The notes: a model not told the origin generated them from the letters alone. A stretch of 64,000 bases of DNA from Bacteroides clarus YIT 12056 (GCF_900129655.1 NZ_FQWK01000006.1:62001-126000); one strand, 5' to 3'; shown: positions 52,221 to 62,602, counted from the stretch's first letter. A program made the numbers and translations.

Positions 52221-53486
52221 ATGGCACAAGATATTAAAATTGCAGTAGCTGGAACCGGCTACGTCGGACTAAGTATAGCAACTTTACTCAGTCAGCATCA
52301 TCAAGTAACTGCGGTAGATGTAATACCCGAAAAAGTTGAACTGATAAACAATCGCCAGTCACCTATCCAAGATGAATATATAGAAAAATTCTTAAAAGAA
52401 AAAAATCTGAATCTATGCGCTACACTTGATGGAGCATCTGCTTACAAAGATGCAGATTTCGTTGTAATAGCAGCTCCCACCAATTATGATCCGGTAAAAA
52501 ATTATTTCGATACGAGCCATGTGGAAGAAGTCATCGACTTGGTATTGGAAGTAAACCCGAATGCTGTAATGGTCATTAAGAGCACAATCCCTGTAGGATA
52601 CTGCCAATCGCTTTATACCAAATACGCAGCAAAGGGAATAAAGAATCTGAACTTATTATTCTCACCGGAATTCCTTCGCGAAAGTAAGGCTCTTTATGAT
52701 AACTTATATCCAAGCCGTATTATCGTAGGAACAAAAACAGACAACGAACAACTCACAAAAGCAGCACGTTCTTTTGCTGCCTTACTGCAGGAAGGAGCCA
52801 TAAAGAAAGATATAGATACTCTTTTCATGGGGCTTACCGAAGCCGAAGCTGTAAAGCTTTTCGCCAATACTTACCTTGCCTTACGTGTCAGCTATTTTAA
52901 TGAACTGGACACATATGCCGAAATGAAAGGACTTGACACAGCGGCTATCATCAATGGAGTATGCCTTGACCCTCGTATCGGTACACAATACAACAATCCG
53001 TCTTTCGGCTATGGCGGTTATTGTCTGCCCAAAGACACCAAACAGCTTTTAGCTAATTATAACGATGTCCCTGAAAATCTGATTGAAGCAATTGTAGAAA
53101 GTAACCGTACCCGTAAAGATTTCATTGCAGACAGAGTGCTTCATCAAGCTGGTTATTACGATTATTATAACCGGGGCGATTTCAATCCATCAGAAGAGAA
53201 GCACTGCGTAATCGGTGTTTACCGATTGACAATGAAATCAAATTCTGATAATTTCCGCCAATCATCTATTCAAGGTGTAATGAAACGTATCAAGGCAAAA
53301 GGTGCGGAAGTTATTATTTATGAACCAACATTAGAAGATGGAAGTACATTCTTTGGCAGTCGTATTGTAAATAGTCTTGATGAGTTCAAGAAACAAAGTA
53401 ATGCGATTATTGCGAATAGATATGATGGTTGTTTGGAAGATGTGAAAGAAAAGGTTTATACGAGGGATATTTTTAGAAGAGACTAA
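52221..53486 (+). CDS. ugd: UDP-glucose 6-dehydrogenase
   Basis: 421 residues. Two-step NAD-dependent oxidation of UDP-glucose to UDP-glucuronate, a capsule precursor. Rossmann start [20 protein letters not shown], the substrate-binding [15 protein letters not shown], the central helix [22 protein letters not shown] and the catalytic cysteine in [17 protein letters not shown] place it in the short Gram-positive-like class. A related UDP-sugar dehydrogenase activity is possible. First gene of the second transcription unit with its own consensus promoter; the polymer probably contains a uronic acid. Confidence 0.93.
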   Translation: MAQDIKIAVAGTGYVGLSIATLLSQHHQVTAVDVIPEKVELINNRQSPIQDEYIEKFLKEKNLNLCATLDGASAYKDADFVVIAAPTNYDPVKNYFDTSHVEEVIDLVLEVNPNAVMVIKSTIPVGYCQSLYTKYAAKGIKNLNLLFSPEFLRESKALYDNLYPSRIIVGTKTDNEQLTKAARSFAALLQEGAIKKDIDTLFMGLTEAEAVKLFANTYLALRVSYFNELDTYAEMKGLDTAAIINGVCLDPRIGTQYNNPSFGYGGYCLPKDTKQLLANYNDVPENLIEAIVESNRTRKDFIADRVLHQAGYYDYYNRGDFNPSEEKHCVIGVYRLTMKSNSDNFRQSSIQGVMKRIKAKGAEVIIYEPTLEDGSTFFGSRIVNSLDEFKKQSNAIIANRYDGCLEDVKEKVYTRDIFRRD

Positions 53487-53516
53487 AAAAAGAACAAACA
53501 TTCCATATAAAATTCA

Positions 53517-54734
53517 ATGAACCGTGTTAACAAAAACATAATTGGCCTTATCCAATATTTTTATATATACGTAATGATGTCCTCTGCAGGAATGGCCCTT
53601 CCTGCTTATATAGGAAATGATAATTTTATTATTATATTACTATTAATGGGAATGTATTATGTATTTAAAAGAAAGACCATTTATCATCTTCAAACTCATT
53701 TTTTGTTTTTCATTGGAGGGTTGTTCTTTTCAATGCTTTTGATTGTCATTGGTTCCACACTAAGTTTAGGTACAGCACTCAGTGTGACTTCAATACCATT
53801 AATCGTATATACGACCTACAAAATAGATCCAATTAACTATATCCAAAGATTAATCAAACTTATTTTTTATATTGCCCTAATTAGTATTATCCTCTTCACT
53901 GCTACACGTTTATTTGGCTTCAATTCATTTTCAGGAATATTTCCACATTTATATACTTCCTTCTATAGAGAAGGACAAGTATACAGCTATGGAGGTTTCT
54001 TATATCGTTTTGTAACACTACATAGTGATAGAAATTGCGGACCATTTGGCGAACCTGGACAATATCAATGTGTGCTTTCTGTTGCCTTATATTTTATTCT
54101 ATTTCGCCCGAACCTTTTTGAAACAAAAAAACGAATGCAATATATGATTGTTTTTTTCCTAACTCTAATCACAACTCTTTCCACAAGTGGTTATATAGGA
54201 ATGATAATATTAATATTTTGCTTCTTACAATATACTTCAAAAACGGTGGATAAACGGATGAAATATGCCTATATGATTATGGTTATGGGTACCATACTTT
54301 TTTTATCAATGACAAAACTCGGCAACGATTTCATGAACACTGTTGTATTTAATAAAATCTACGAAAACGGTCAATTAGATTTTTCCAATAGTTCCGGCGG
54401 TGCACGTACTACAAGTATAAGTAGTGTTTTATCTACCATATATCATCACCCTATTACTTTGATTGGAGTTGGTTACGATGAGTTACGCGATATGGGTGTG
54501 GGAGGATGTGCAGGTTTTCTATTTCTACCTCTCGCTATCGGAATAATATCATTTTCTATTTTATTCGGATTTTGTTTTTGTCAGGTATTTAAATACAATA
54601 AGGGATTTTGGGATATAATGGTTCGGATTTTCCTAGTTTTAAATATGGGGCTAGGGCAACCCCATATTATGAATTTTGCCCTTTTCATTATGATGCTATA
54701 TCCCTATTTTATTGCCAACAGTTTAAAAAAGTAA
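53517..54734 (+). CDS. O-antigen/capsule polymerase-like membrane protein (Wzy-like)
   Basis: 405 residues with about 10-11 hydrophobic segments and little else conserved. The large outside loop typical of Wzy proteins lies near 140-185 (PHLYTSFYREGQVYSYGGF, HSDRNCGPFGEPGQYQ); the FGEPGQY and late SSGGARTTS segments resemble the O-antigen ligase/polymerase family. It would join repeat units on the periplasmic side of the inner membrane. AT-rich codon use contrasts with the left part of the window. The flippase gene follows after 9 nt. Confidence 0.75.
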   Translation: MNRVNKNIIGLIQYFYIYVMMSSAGMALPAYIGNDNFIIILLLMGMYYVFKRKTIYHLQTHFLFFIGGLFFSMLLIVIGSTLSLGTALSVTSIPLIVYTTYKIDPINYIQRLIKLIFYIALISIILFTATRLFGFNSFSGIFPHLYTSFYREGQVYSYGGFLYRFVTLHSDRNCGPFGEPGQYQCVLSVALYFILFRPNLFETKKRMQYMIVFFLTLITTLSTSGYIGMIILIFCFLQYTSKTVDKRMKYAYMIMVMGTILFLSMTKLGNDFMNTVVFNKIYENGQLDFSNSSGGARTTSISSVLSTIYHHPITLIGVGYDELRDMGVGGCAGFLFLPLAIGIISFSILFGFCFCQVFKYNKGFWDIMVRIFLVLNMGLGQPHIMNFALFIMMLYPYFIANSLKK

Positions 54735-54743
54735 AGAAAATTT

Positions 54744-56288
54744 ATGTCAGGAACTGCCAATAGAGTACTGAAAAACACTTGCTATCTTTACGCAAGGATG
54801 GGCATTACAATGTTCATCTCACTTTATACCACCCGAATAATACTAAATTCTCTTGGAGCTTCAGATTTTGGTATTTTCAATATTGTAGGTGGAGCCATTG
54901 GGATGCTTGGCTTCCTAAATGCAGCAATGGCAGATGCAACTCAGCGTTTTATGTCTTATTCCGAAGGAGAAGGAAACAAAGAAAAGCAAAAAAAAATTTT
55001 CAATGTCAGCTTTATTCTTCATCTCATTCTTGCAATAATTGTAGGATTTGCATTAATAGTAGCTGGGCATTTTTTCTTTAATGGCATATTCAACATTCCA
55101 ACCGAAAAAGAATTTGCTGCAAAGGTCATTTATGGAAGCTTGATCATCAGTACTATATTCACAGTTATGACAGTTCCATACAATGCTGTAATGAACGCTC
55201 ATGAAAACATGAAATATTATGCGGTTATGGGATTTATTGAAGCCCCCCTCAAATTATTGGTAGCTATTGTTTGTATGTATACTAGTAGTGATAAATTAAT
55301 TATCTATGGTGTACTTATGGCCTGTATCCCTCTGATTATGCTTACCATTATGCGTATATATTGCCACAAGCATTATGAAGAATGTATTATCGCTCCATAC
55401 ACTCATTGGAATAAAAAATTAATGAAAGAAATGGTTTCATTTGCTGGCTGGAATTTGGCAAGTAGCATTGCTAGTATTTTAACAATGCAAGGAGTATCAA
55501 TCGTACTCAATTCATTTTGGGGTGTATTGGCAAATGCAGCACAAGGCATAGCTAATCAACTTTCAGGACAAATAATGGTATTTTCTAGAACCATGCTTAC
55601 AGCCTTAAACCCCATAATTGTAAAAAATGAAGGAGCAAATAATAGAGAAAAGATGTTAGAGGCTACTTTAGCTGGAAATAAATTTTCATATCTTATCATG
55701 ATTTTTTTTGCTATTCCATTTTGCATCGAAATGCCATTCATTCTCAAAATATGGCTAAAAGAGCCACCTGAATATGCTGTACTATTTTGCCGATTAATTC
55801 TTCTACGACTATCTATTACCCAATTAACTATAACTTTTAACACTGCAATAGGAGCAACAGGAAAGAACAAAAATAGTAATCTTATGACATCTATAATTAT
55901 GATTTTTATGTTACCACTTACCAGCTTACTATACTACTGGGGTGCTCCAATATATACCATCTATGTCGTTCTTATTATTATGGTGATTTTATTGTTTATT
56001 TCTTCTATTTATTTTATGAAAAAACTCTGTAATTTAAAAATAAGTCAATTCATAGAAGATGTTATAAAGCCTTGCCTTATTATTTCATCTATTACACTCT
56101 TTATAGGTCTACTTCCACTTTGGGAGTTTGAAGAATCTTTTCTTCGTTTTATCATAGTAAGTAGTGCTTGTTGTATTTCTTTTGGAATATCATTTTACAC
56201 AATAGGATTAAATCAAAAAGAGAAACAACTAATGTTATCGTTGATCAATAATATAATAAAAAGAAATGATTACATTTTTAAAAAATAA
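54744..56288 (+). CDS. Wzx-like polysaccharide flippase
   Basis: 514 residues with about 14 membrane segments, starting MSGTANRVLKNTCYLYARM. The N-terminal MFISLYTTRIILNSLGASDF and GIFNIVGGAIGM are typical of the polysaccharide biosynthesis (PST/MOP) flippase family that moves lipid-linked repeat units across the inner membrane. It overlaps the MurB-like gene by 23 nt, so the two are tightly coupled. No frameshift or truncation. Confidence 0.9.
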   Translation: MSGTANRVLKNTCYLYARMGITMFISLYTTRIILNSLGASDFGIFNIVGGAIGMLGFLNAAMADATQRFMSYSEGEGNKEKQKKIFNVSFILHLILAIIVGFALIVAGHFFFNGIFNIPTEKEFAAKVIYGSLIISTIFTVMTVPYNAVMNAHENMKYYAVMGFIEAPLKLLVAIVCMYTSSDKLIIYGVLMACIPLIMLTIMRIYCHKHYEECIIAPYTHWNKKLMKEMVSFAGWNLASSIASILTMQGVSIVLNSFWGVLANAAQGIANQLSGQIMVFSRTMLTALNPIIVKNEGANNREKMLEATLAGNKFSYLIMIFFAIPFCIEMPFILKIWLKEPPEYAVLFCRLILLRLSITQLTITFNTAIGATGKNKNSNLMTSIIMIFMLPLTSLLYYWGAPIYTIYVVLIIMVILLFISSIYFMKKLCNLKISQFIEDVIKPCLIISSITLFIGLLPLWEFEESFLRFIIVSSACCISFGISFYTIGLNQKEKQLMLSLINNIIKRNDYIFKK

Positions 56289-57219
56289 TCAAATTCCATA
56301 CAAGGAGCATATTCCATTATCCGAATTTACCGGTATGAATCAAATGGGTATATTGCCACTTATTGTATATCCTAAAAAAATAGAACAACTAAAAACAATA
56401 TACCTAAAAATCATCAATAGCAAACTGTCATTTGATATTTTAGGAGGAATAACCAACACTTATCTATCTAATAATTATCAAAGAGACATTATTATAGTTA
56501 CAACAAAACTCAAAGATATTGAAAAAAGCGATGAAACAATATGGGTTGAATGTGGCTATAGCCTTACCAAAATAGCGCGAAAATTATCATCAGAGGGCAT
56601 AACTGGGTATGAAGGCTTTATTGGGATACCTGGTACCATTGGAGCTGCTGCCATTAACAATAGCGGAGCATTTAACTCAAGCATTTCGAATGTTGTAAAA
56701 AAAGTGAAGCTTCTTACTCCACAAGGTCATACCATTGATTTAAACAATACAGAACTTAAATACACCACCAGAAATAGTGTCTTAAAAAAGAATTTAGAAA
56801 AGGGCATTGTTTTGTGTGTTGAACTGGATATAACAAATAAAGATACTATAGAGAACATTCAAACTAAAATAAAAACTGTTAATACTTTTCGAAAAAGTTA
56901 TATAGATGGTAAACATAAAAGCTTAGGAAGCATCTTTGTTTCAAGTACTCTCAGAGAAATAGGAAAACGACATAAACTGGCTATTTTTACTAAAAAGATT
57001 ATCAACCAACCTCTCAAACTATTTACTCACAACAACAGATTTAATACATTTCTTGATTTTTTATTTCTAGGGAAACCTTCTTTAGCGAATCATTGTGATA
57101 GTTTAAATAGATTTTGTTGGAAAAAAGACACCAAAGAAGAAGATTTTATGGAATACTTAAACTATATGCAAAAATTAGCAGGAAATCAATTAAAACTTGA
57201 AATAGAAATACGAAAATGA
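56266..57219 (+). CDS. MurB-like FAD oxidoreductase in the capsule operon
   Basis: 317 residues related to UDP-N-acetylenolpyruvoylglucosamine reductase. FAD-binding marks: GGITNTYLS (about 60) and GIPGTIGAAAINNSGAF (120-136), matching the GIPG...GAY of MurB. GSIF with Ser222 matches the proton-donating serine region, and the end LKLEIEIRK offers Glu312/314 as the last catalytic residue. The region after about 235 is short, as in type II MurB. Housekeeping murB normally sits with cell-wall genes, so this is a paralogue. It overlaps the flippase by 23 nt and the pyruvyltransferase by 4 nt. I infer reduction of an enolpyruvyl sugar to a lactyl sugar in capsule synthesis. Confidence 0.8.
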   Translation: MITFLKNNQIPYKEHIPLSEFTGMNQMGILPLIVYPKKIEQLKTIYLKIINSKLSFDILGGITNTYLSNNYQRDIIIVTTKLKDIEKSDETIWVECGYSLTKIARKLSSEGITGYEGFIGIPGTIGAAAINNSGAFNSSISNVVKKVKLLTPQGHTIDLNNTELKYTTRNSVLKKNLEKGIVLCVELDITNKDTIENIQTKIKTVNTFRKSYIDGKHKSLGSIFVSSTLREIGKRHKLAIFTKKIINQPLKLFTHNNRFNTFLDFLFLGKPSLANHCDSLNRFCWKKDTKEEDFMEYLNYMQKLAGNQLKLEIEIRK

Positions 57220-58313
57220 AAATTGGAATTTATACTATACATGCAGCATATAATTTTGGAGCAATGCTACAAGCATTTGCCACTCAATATATAATAAAGA
57301 GTTTTGATATTGAAGCAGAAATTGTGAATGATTCCCCACATGAAAAACTAAATGCATATTTGACCAATAATACTTCTTTAAAAGCAATTATAAAGAATTT
57401 ATATGCACTTACAAATCCATTAATATGGATAAAAAGCAAACGATTTAGAGATTTTCACAAATCCATGTCATTATCTAAAAAATATAAAAGTATCAACGAT
57501 ATATATAAGAATCCACCCAAATACGACATTCACTTAGTGGGCAGTGACCAAGTATGGAACCTTGAACACAAAGTAGATAAGCAATATTATTACTTTCTTG
57601 ATTTTGTTCCAAAAGGTGAAAAATGCATATCTTACGCTTCAAGTTTCGGAAATTCCAATATTTCCCAATCTGTTTATCCACAATTACAACAATTACTCTC
57701 CAAGTTTAACAAACTAAGTACTCGAGAAACAGGAGGGGTAAGCCTAATTAAACAAGCAACAGGACAAGATGCTACATTGGTCTTAGACCCAACGCTTTTA
57801 CTTACGGCAAAACAATGGTCGAAACTTATTTCCCCCAAACCTATTATTAAAGGCAAATATATTCTTTATTATGGATTTGACAAAAGTGAAAATTGTCACC
57901 AAATAATAAAAAACTTACGTTCATCTTTACAATTACCCATAGTTGCCATATCTGTGAGTACAACAACTCCCTATAAGTTTGATAAATTTATTCAAGCAGC
58001 TGGTCCTAAAGAGTTTATTAATTTATTTAAATATGCGTCCTTTATTATTACTAGTTCTTTTCATGGCGTTGCTTTTTCTATCAATTTTCAAAAGGATTTT
58101 GTGGTAATACGACATGGTACACGAATGGAACGAATAGAATCTTTATTAGATATAATAGGACAAAGGAAACGAATCATTTCAAGTGCACAAGAACTAAATG
58201 AATTACTTAAGAATAATAAAAACATTGATTATCAAAAATGTTCAATAGCTATAGCAGAAAAAAGAAACGAGTCTATTGAATGGCTTAAAAAGGCACTGCT
58301 AGAGAATAATTAA
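57216..58313 (+). CDS. Polysaccharide pyruvyltransferase family protein
   Basis: 365 residues of the WcaK/CsaB-like family. Start MKIGIYTIHAAYNFGAMLQA, the HLVGSDQVWNLEHKVDKQYY block (about 108-127), STRETGGVSLIKQATGQDAT and LDPTLLLTAKQW, and ITSSFHGVAFSINFQKDFVV near 270 are typical. These enzymes transfer pyruvate from PEP to sugars as a ketal. It starts within the last codons of the MurB-like gene (4-nt overlap), so the two products probably act in one decoration step. AT-rich codon use like the neighbours. Confidence 0.9.
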   Translation: MKIGIYTIHAAYNFGAMLQAFATQYIIKSFDIEAEIVNDSPHEKLNAYLTNNTSLKAIIKNLYALTNPLIWIKSKRFRDFHKSMSLSKKYKSINDIYKNPPKYDIHLVGSDQVWNLEHKVDKQYYYFLDFVPKGEKCISYASSFGNSNISQSVYPQLQQLLSKFNKLSTRETGGVSLIKQATGQDATLVLDPTLLLTAKQWSKLISPKPIIKGKYILYYGFDKSENCHQIIKNLRSSLQLPIVAISVSTTTPYKFDKFIQAAGPKEFINLFKYASFIITSSFHGVAFSINFQKDFVVIRHGTRMERIESLLDIIGQRKRIISSAQELNELLKNNKNIDYQKCSIAIAEKRNESIEWLKKALLENN

Positions 58314-58342
58314 AAAATATATTTAATAAAACAAGATTACAT

Positions 58343-58942
58343 ATGGATTTTGCACAAATTAAGATAGCTCTAGGTGCTATAAAGCGACTTTTTTACGATA
58401 GTCGTCCACAAAAATTAGGAGGACATGGAAAAAACATCTATATAGAATATCCTCTTATGTTTCATAATCCATCCAATATCTTTCTTGAAGACAATACATC
58501 CATAAAAGCTTTTACTACAGTATTGAATACAACAGGCAAATTTATAATGAAAAGAAATTCAACTGCTGCACAAAATCTAACAGTTGTCACAGGTAACCAT
58601 CACTATGTTAAAGGGCGTTTTTTTAATGATTCTATAAAATATAGGCTTGCAGATATAGAAAAAGATGTTATTGTAGAAGAAGATGCATTAATCTGTGCAA
58701 ATGTTACATTATTAAGCGGAGTTGTAATAGGACGAGGATGTATTATCGGTGCAGGGACTATAGTACGTAAAAGCACTCCCCCATATTCTATTGTTATAGG
58801 AAATCCTGCAAGAGTTATTAAGTTTGTACTTAGCCCCGAAGATATTGTAGAACACGAGTTAAATCTTTATCCTGAAACCGAACGATTACCATTAAATATT
58901 CTAAAAAAACACCAAGAAACATATATAGGTAAAACATTATAG
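58343..58942 (+). CDS. Hexapeptide-repeat acyltransferase
   Basis: 199 residues with left-handed beta-helix hexapeptide repeats (VIVEEDALICANVTLLSGVV, IGRGCIIGAGTIVRKSTPPY). The His in VVTGNHHYVKGRF corresponds to the catalytic His region of xenobiotic/maltose-type acetyltransferases. It ends with the usual IVIGNPARVIKF segment. It likely O-acetylates a sugar of the repeat unit using acetyl-CoA. 29 nt after the pyruvyltransferase gene and 4 nt before the next gene. Confidence 0.9.
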   Translation: MDFAQIKIALGAIKRLFYDSRPQKLGGHGKNIYIEYPLMFHNPSNIFLEDNTSIKAFTTVLNTTGKFIMKRNSTAAQNLTVVTGNHHYVKGRFFNDSIKYRLADIEKDVIVEEDALICANVTLLSGVVIGRGCIIGAGTIVRKSTPPYSIVIGNPARVIKFVLSPEDIVEHELNLYPETERLPLNILKKHQETYIGKTL

Positions 58943-58946
58943 AACA

Positions 58947-59930
58947 ATGAACTTTTTAATAGATAAAATTCTACGCGGAACACATCGGCTCTATGTTGAC
59001 CGCTATGGGCAGTATCTAAAACCTCTCAACAGAATAACGGATCCAGATAAAGCGTCCGACATTATATATCAACAATTGAAATCAGATGCCCCATGTATGA
59101 TTGCAAGATATGGTAGTGTAGAAATTTTATGTGTAAACAACTATTTGGGAATAAAAAAATTCAAACACAATATTTGGAAATACGTTACGGACAAATCACC
59201 TCAATTTTGGTGGAATAATGTTGGAATCCAAAATATGCAAAATAATGCAGGCTTTTTCCCGTTGACAGAACAGAATTTAGAAAAGTTTGGAGAGTTAATG
59301 ATTGAAGATTCTAAACAAATAGATATTCTTGGTTCATGGCGTTTGGAAGAGCGTAGGTTAGTTAACGTAAATACAGTAAAAGCAGTGCAACTTCTACTGT
59401 TAGAACCATTCCATACCCAAACTCCTTGGACACGTGTATTAAAAGGGAAAAAAATATTAGTTGTACATCCTTTTGCAAAAACAATACAACAACAATATGA
59501 ACAAAGAAGGACATTATTATTCAAAAATCCAAATATATTACCAGAATTCCAATTAGAAACACTTCAGGCTGTTCAAAGTATTGGAGGACAAAGTTCTTTC
59601 AACACATGGTTCGATGCATTACAATATATGAAAGATGAAATCGACAAACGAGATTATGATATTGCATTAATTGGATGTGGTGCATACGGTTTTCCTTTGG
59701 CAGCTCATATAAAACGTAGCGGAAAAAAAGCGGTTCACTTAGGAGGGGCTTTACAATTGCTCTTTGGAATAAAAGGAAAGCGATGGACCAACCCCACCTA
59801 TGGAATGAAATTATTTCCTTTTATCACAGAAAATTATTACAATAATCTGATGAATGAGTTTTGGACTTCCCCTGCAAATACGGAAAAGCCTCTTAATGCC
59901 AATAATGTGGAAGGGGCTTGTTATTGGTAA
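58947..59930 (+). CDS. GT-D-fold glycosyltransferase-like protein
   Basis: 327 residues without membrane segments. MIARYGSVEILCVNNYL near residue 50, WWNNVGIQNMQNNAGFFP near 90, and DIALIGCGAYGFPLAAHIKR near 240 followed by HLGGALQLLFGIKG match the GT-D-type family (DUF1792-like) seen in Bacteroides capsule loci. The GT-D fold was first described in a streptococcal adhesin glucosyltransferase. I infer a sugar transfer on the repeat unit; donor unknown. Confidence 0.75.
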   Translation: MNFLIDKILRGTHRLYVDRYGQYLKPLNRITDPDKASDIIYQQLKSDAPCMIARYGSVEILCVNNYLGIKKFKHNIWKYVTDKSPQFWWNNVGIQNMQNNAGFFPLTEQNLEKFGELMIEDSKQIDILGSWRLEERRLVNVNTVKAVQLLLLEPFHTQTPWTRVLKGKKILVVHPFAKTIQQQYEQRRTLLFKNPNILPEFQLETLQAVQSIGGQSSFNTWFDALQYMKDEIDKRDYDIALIGCGAYGFPLAAHIKRSGKKAVHLGGALQLLFGIKGKRWTNPTYGMKLFPFITENYYNNLMNEFWTSPANTEKPLNANNVEGACYW

Positions 59931-59965
59931 ATAGATTTAATCACAATATTTTTTATTTTCATAGT

Positions 59966-61018
59966 ATGGCCAGTCAATATAAGGTATTATACATCACTAG
60001 GTATAACAAGGAATTTATTTTGAATAAGCCTGATAATTTTGCATATTATATAAAAAGTATAATGAACAGCGATTTAATCGATGTACATTTATTAAATCCA
60101 TTATCTCTACCAAGAAAAAATAGTATTCAGGCTCTAATTACCTTAGTAAAGGTAATCAAAAATATCAACCCGGATATTCTATATTTAGATAACCTACAAG
60201 GACTCAACAAGTTGGTAGTTCTAAAGAGAATTGGAATTCTGAAATGTAAAATCGTTGCATGGAAATACACCTACTGTAAAGAATACTCTAATACAATCAA
60301 AAACTGGTGTACCAAATTCTTTTATTGGAAAGGGATAGACAAAATCTATATGATGTTTGATAACCACACACATCATGCACTCACCCACAATATTGTAAAA
60401 GTTCACCAAATAACAACACTAAGTAGAGGAGCTGAAATAGAATGGTATCAGAAATATCTTAAACCTCAAAAAGACAATTTTTTAGTAATGGCAACAGGAA
60501 AAGATAGCCGAGACTACCAAACACTCAGCGAGGCTTGCGAACAAACTCGAACCAATTGCCACATCATTACCCGCCGTCACGAAAGCAATATCAAAGTAGC
60601 AGAAAAATTCAAAAACAGTCAATACATAAAGTTTACCTTTATGGAAGACTTACATATTGATAATGAATATGAATACATTATGCAGCAGCAAGGACAAGCA
60701 TCTATATTAGCTATTCCCTGTGAAAAAAGGAAATACGGAGTAGGATACACAAATGTGGTGGAAGCATTACCATACCATATTCCAATTTTAATGACACATA
60801 ACCCTGATATACATATAGATTTAGAAAAAGAAGGCATTGGCTATTTGATAGAACCTTACGATGTTAAAACATGGAAAGAAAAAATCATTTACCTCAAACA
60901 ACATCCGGAAATCGTAGCAGAAATGGGCAAACATGCAAAAAAACTGACTGAAAAAGAATATAATGCACAAACCACCGCTTCTTATATAGTGAATGATTTT
61001 ATCCAAATCACAAAATAA
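59966..61018 (+). CDS. Glycosyltransferase, GT4-like
   Basis: 350 residues from the ATG at 59966 (MASQYKVLYITRYN); the frame from 59918 would add 16 residues overlapping the previous gene. GT-B-type layout: an N-terminal domain without strong signatures and a C-terminal domain with FLVMATGKDSRDYQTLSEA (about 172-190) and YTNVVEALPYHIPILMTHNP, where the Glu of NVVEAL fits the ExxxxxE nucleotide-sugar site. The C-terminus IEPYDVKTWKEKIIYLKQHP, EMGKHAKKL is typical GT4. Adds one sugar of the repeat unit. Confidence 0.85.
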   Translation: MASQYKVLYITRYNKEFILNKPDNFAYYIKSIMNSDLIDVHLLNPLSLPRKNSIQALITLVKVIKNINPDILYLDNLQGLNKLVVLKRIGILKCKIVAWKYTYCKEYSNTIKNWCTKFFYWKGIDKIYMMFDNHTHHALTHNIVKVHQITTLSRGAEIEWYQKYLKPQKDNFLVMATGKDSRDYQTLSEACEQTRTNCHIITRRHESNIKVAEKFKNSQYIKFTFMEDLHIDNEYEYIMQQQGQASILAIPCEKRKYGVGYTNVVEALPYHIPILMTHNPDIHIDLEKEGIGYLIEPYDVKTWKEKIIYLKQHPEIVAEMGKHAKKLTEKEYNAQTTASYIVNDFIQITK

Positions 61019-61025
61019 TGTCAGT

Positions 61026-61619
61026 ATGAATTTCAAAACGTGCCGCCAATTAATCTACGAAGATTTTCATAAAGTACTAACACAGCAACCACATGGGAAA
61101 CTATCTGAATATTTATATATCCTAAGGTATTTAATAACTAATAACTCATTCAAATTTTGTTTTTGGTTTAGGTTGGGCAGTTGGTCAAAAGGAAATAAAA
61201 AATTGATTCCCATCTATATGTTTTCATGGATAATGCATCGGCATTATATGTTCAAATTCGGAATTCAAATGCCATTAGGTACACCAGTCAAAGGAGGATT
61301 AAGTTTTAATCATTTTTCATGTATTATCATAAATGGAGCGACTCAAATAGGACGCAATTGCACCATATTTCATGGTGTAACAACAGCCTTGAAAATAGGA
61401 GGTAGTAATGCTGGAGTACCCTCTATCGGTGATAATTGTGTACTAGGACCTGGAAGTAAAATATTAGGCTCTGTCACTCTTGGAGACAATGTATTTGTGG
61501 GTGCCAATGCTGTAGTAACACATAATATGCCGGCAAATAGTGTAGTAGCAGGGATGCCGGCAAAAATAATTAGCATGAATGGAACAGAAAGTACTAAACT
61601 AATAAGATTACATAAATGA
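61026..61619 (+). CDS. Serine-acetyltransferase-like hexapeptide acyltransferase
   Basis: 197 residues from the ATG at 61026; the frame from 60993 overlaps the previous gene. CysE-like beta-helix: GTPVKGGLSFNHFSCIIING, ATQIGRNCTIFHGVTTALKI, NCVLGPGSKILGSVTLGDNV, then NSVVAGMPAKIISM. FNHFSCIIINGATQIG corresponds to the catalytic His segment. The N-terminal helical part (about 1-60) is shorter than in true CysE, and together with the setting this points to polysaccharide O-acetylation. It stops just before the frameshifted membrane acyltransferase gene. Confidence 0.88.
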   Translation: MNFKTCRQLIYEDFHKVLTQQPHGKLSEYLYILRYLITNNSFKFCFWFRLGSWSKGNKKLIPIYMFSWIMHRHYMFKFGIQMPLGTPVKGGLSFNHFSCIIINGATQIGRNCTIFHGVTTALKIGGSNAGVPSIGDNCVLGPGSKILGSVTLGDNVFVGANAVVTHNMPANSVVAGMPAKIISMNGTESTKLIRLHK

Positions 61620-61622
61620 TAT

Positions 61623-62601
61623 ATGAAAGAAAGATTGAATTATATTGATTTTATGAAAACAAGTGGTATATACCTTATTGTTTTAGGTCATATGTTCCCA
61701 GCCCCAGGAACAAATTTTATATATTCTTTCAGTGTTCCTCTATTCTTTTTTATCAGCGGATTTCTTTTTTATCAACAAAACAATTTTGCAGCTTTTTTAA
61801 TAAAAAATCTCCATTCCTTAATCATTCCATATTTATTTATCAACTGTATTTCTCTTATTTTTGTTATTTGTTTTAGTTCATCTTTCTCTTGGGAACAATC
61901 TGTTCTAACCCCTTTATTAGGGGTATTAATTGGTGCTAATCAAGGAAAAAATGTCTGTTTGTGCCATAACTCGACCTACTTGGTTCATTTACACATTATT
62001 AATTCTCAGAATAAGTTTATTTTTTATACCTTACAAAAAGAAAACACTTTTCTTTATTATCTTCTCTTGCATTAGCATAGCTGTAATATTAAACAACTTA
62101 AAATTACCTAATATAGCATTTTTAAATTGTTTTAGTGTAGCTCCTCTTTTCATATTAGGTATCTTTTGTCGAAAAAATATACATATTATAGAGAAGTATA
62201 CAAAAAAAGTCAATCGTTTACTTTGCATAATAATAATATTCAGCTTGTTAATACTTTTGAGCCAGCATAATGGATATGTGCAATGTTATGCTCATAACTA
62301 TGGTAATAACATTATACTTTTTTATATTAATGCCGTTTTAGGTATATATATGCTGTTTCTAGTTACAACTTATCTCAATAACTTATCTTTTAAATGGAAC
62401 AAGACAATATCTCAAGGCACAATATTGATATTAGGATTTCATTACTTATTTATAATATTTTTCAATGAGATATACAAAACGAATAATTTAGGGATAACAA
62501 TGTTATATGCATTATTTATTATTATCATTTTTATTCCTATCATTCAGTTCATCCACAACTACTTTCCATGGATAATAGGAAAAAGTAAAAATACTAATTA
62601 A
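61623..62601 (+). pseudogene. Acyltransferase 3-like membrane protein, frameshifted
   Basis: Two frames form one acyltransferase family 3 (OafA-like) protein. 61623 to about 61945 encodes NYIDFMKTSGIYLIVLGHMF, then SFSVPLFFFISGFLFYQQ, LIGANQG. From about 61948, in the +1 frame, MSVCAITRPTWFIYTLLILR and further membrane helices run to the stop at 62601. The break lies at a run of six A (61946-61951); one A fewer restores the frame, giving about 325 residues with about ten membrane segments. The conserved His (VLGHMF) and PTWF are present. Either an inactivated O-acetyltransferase or a sequencing error. Confidence 0.75.
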
Positions 62602-62602
62602 C

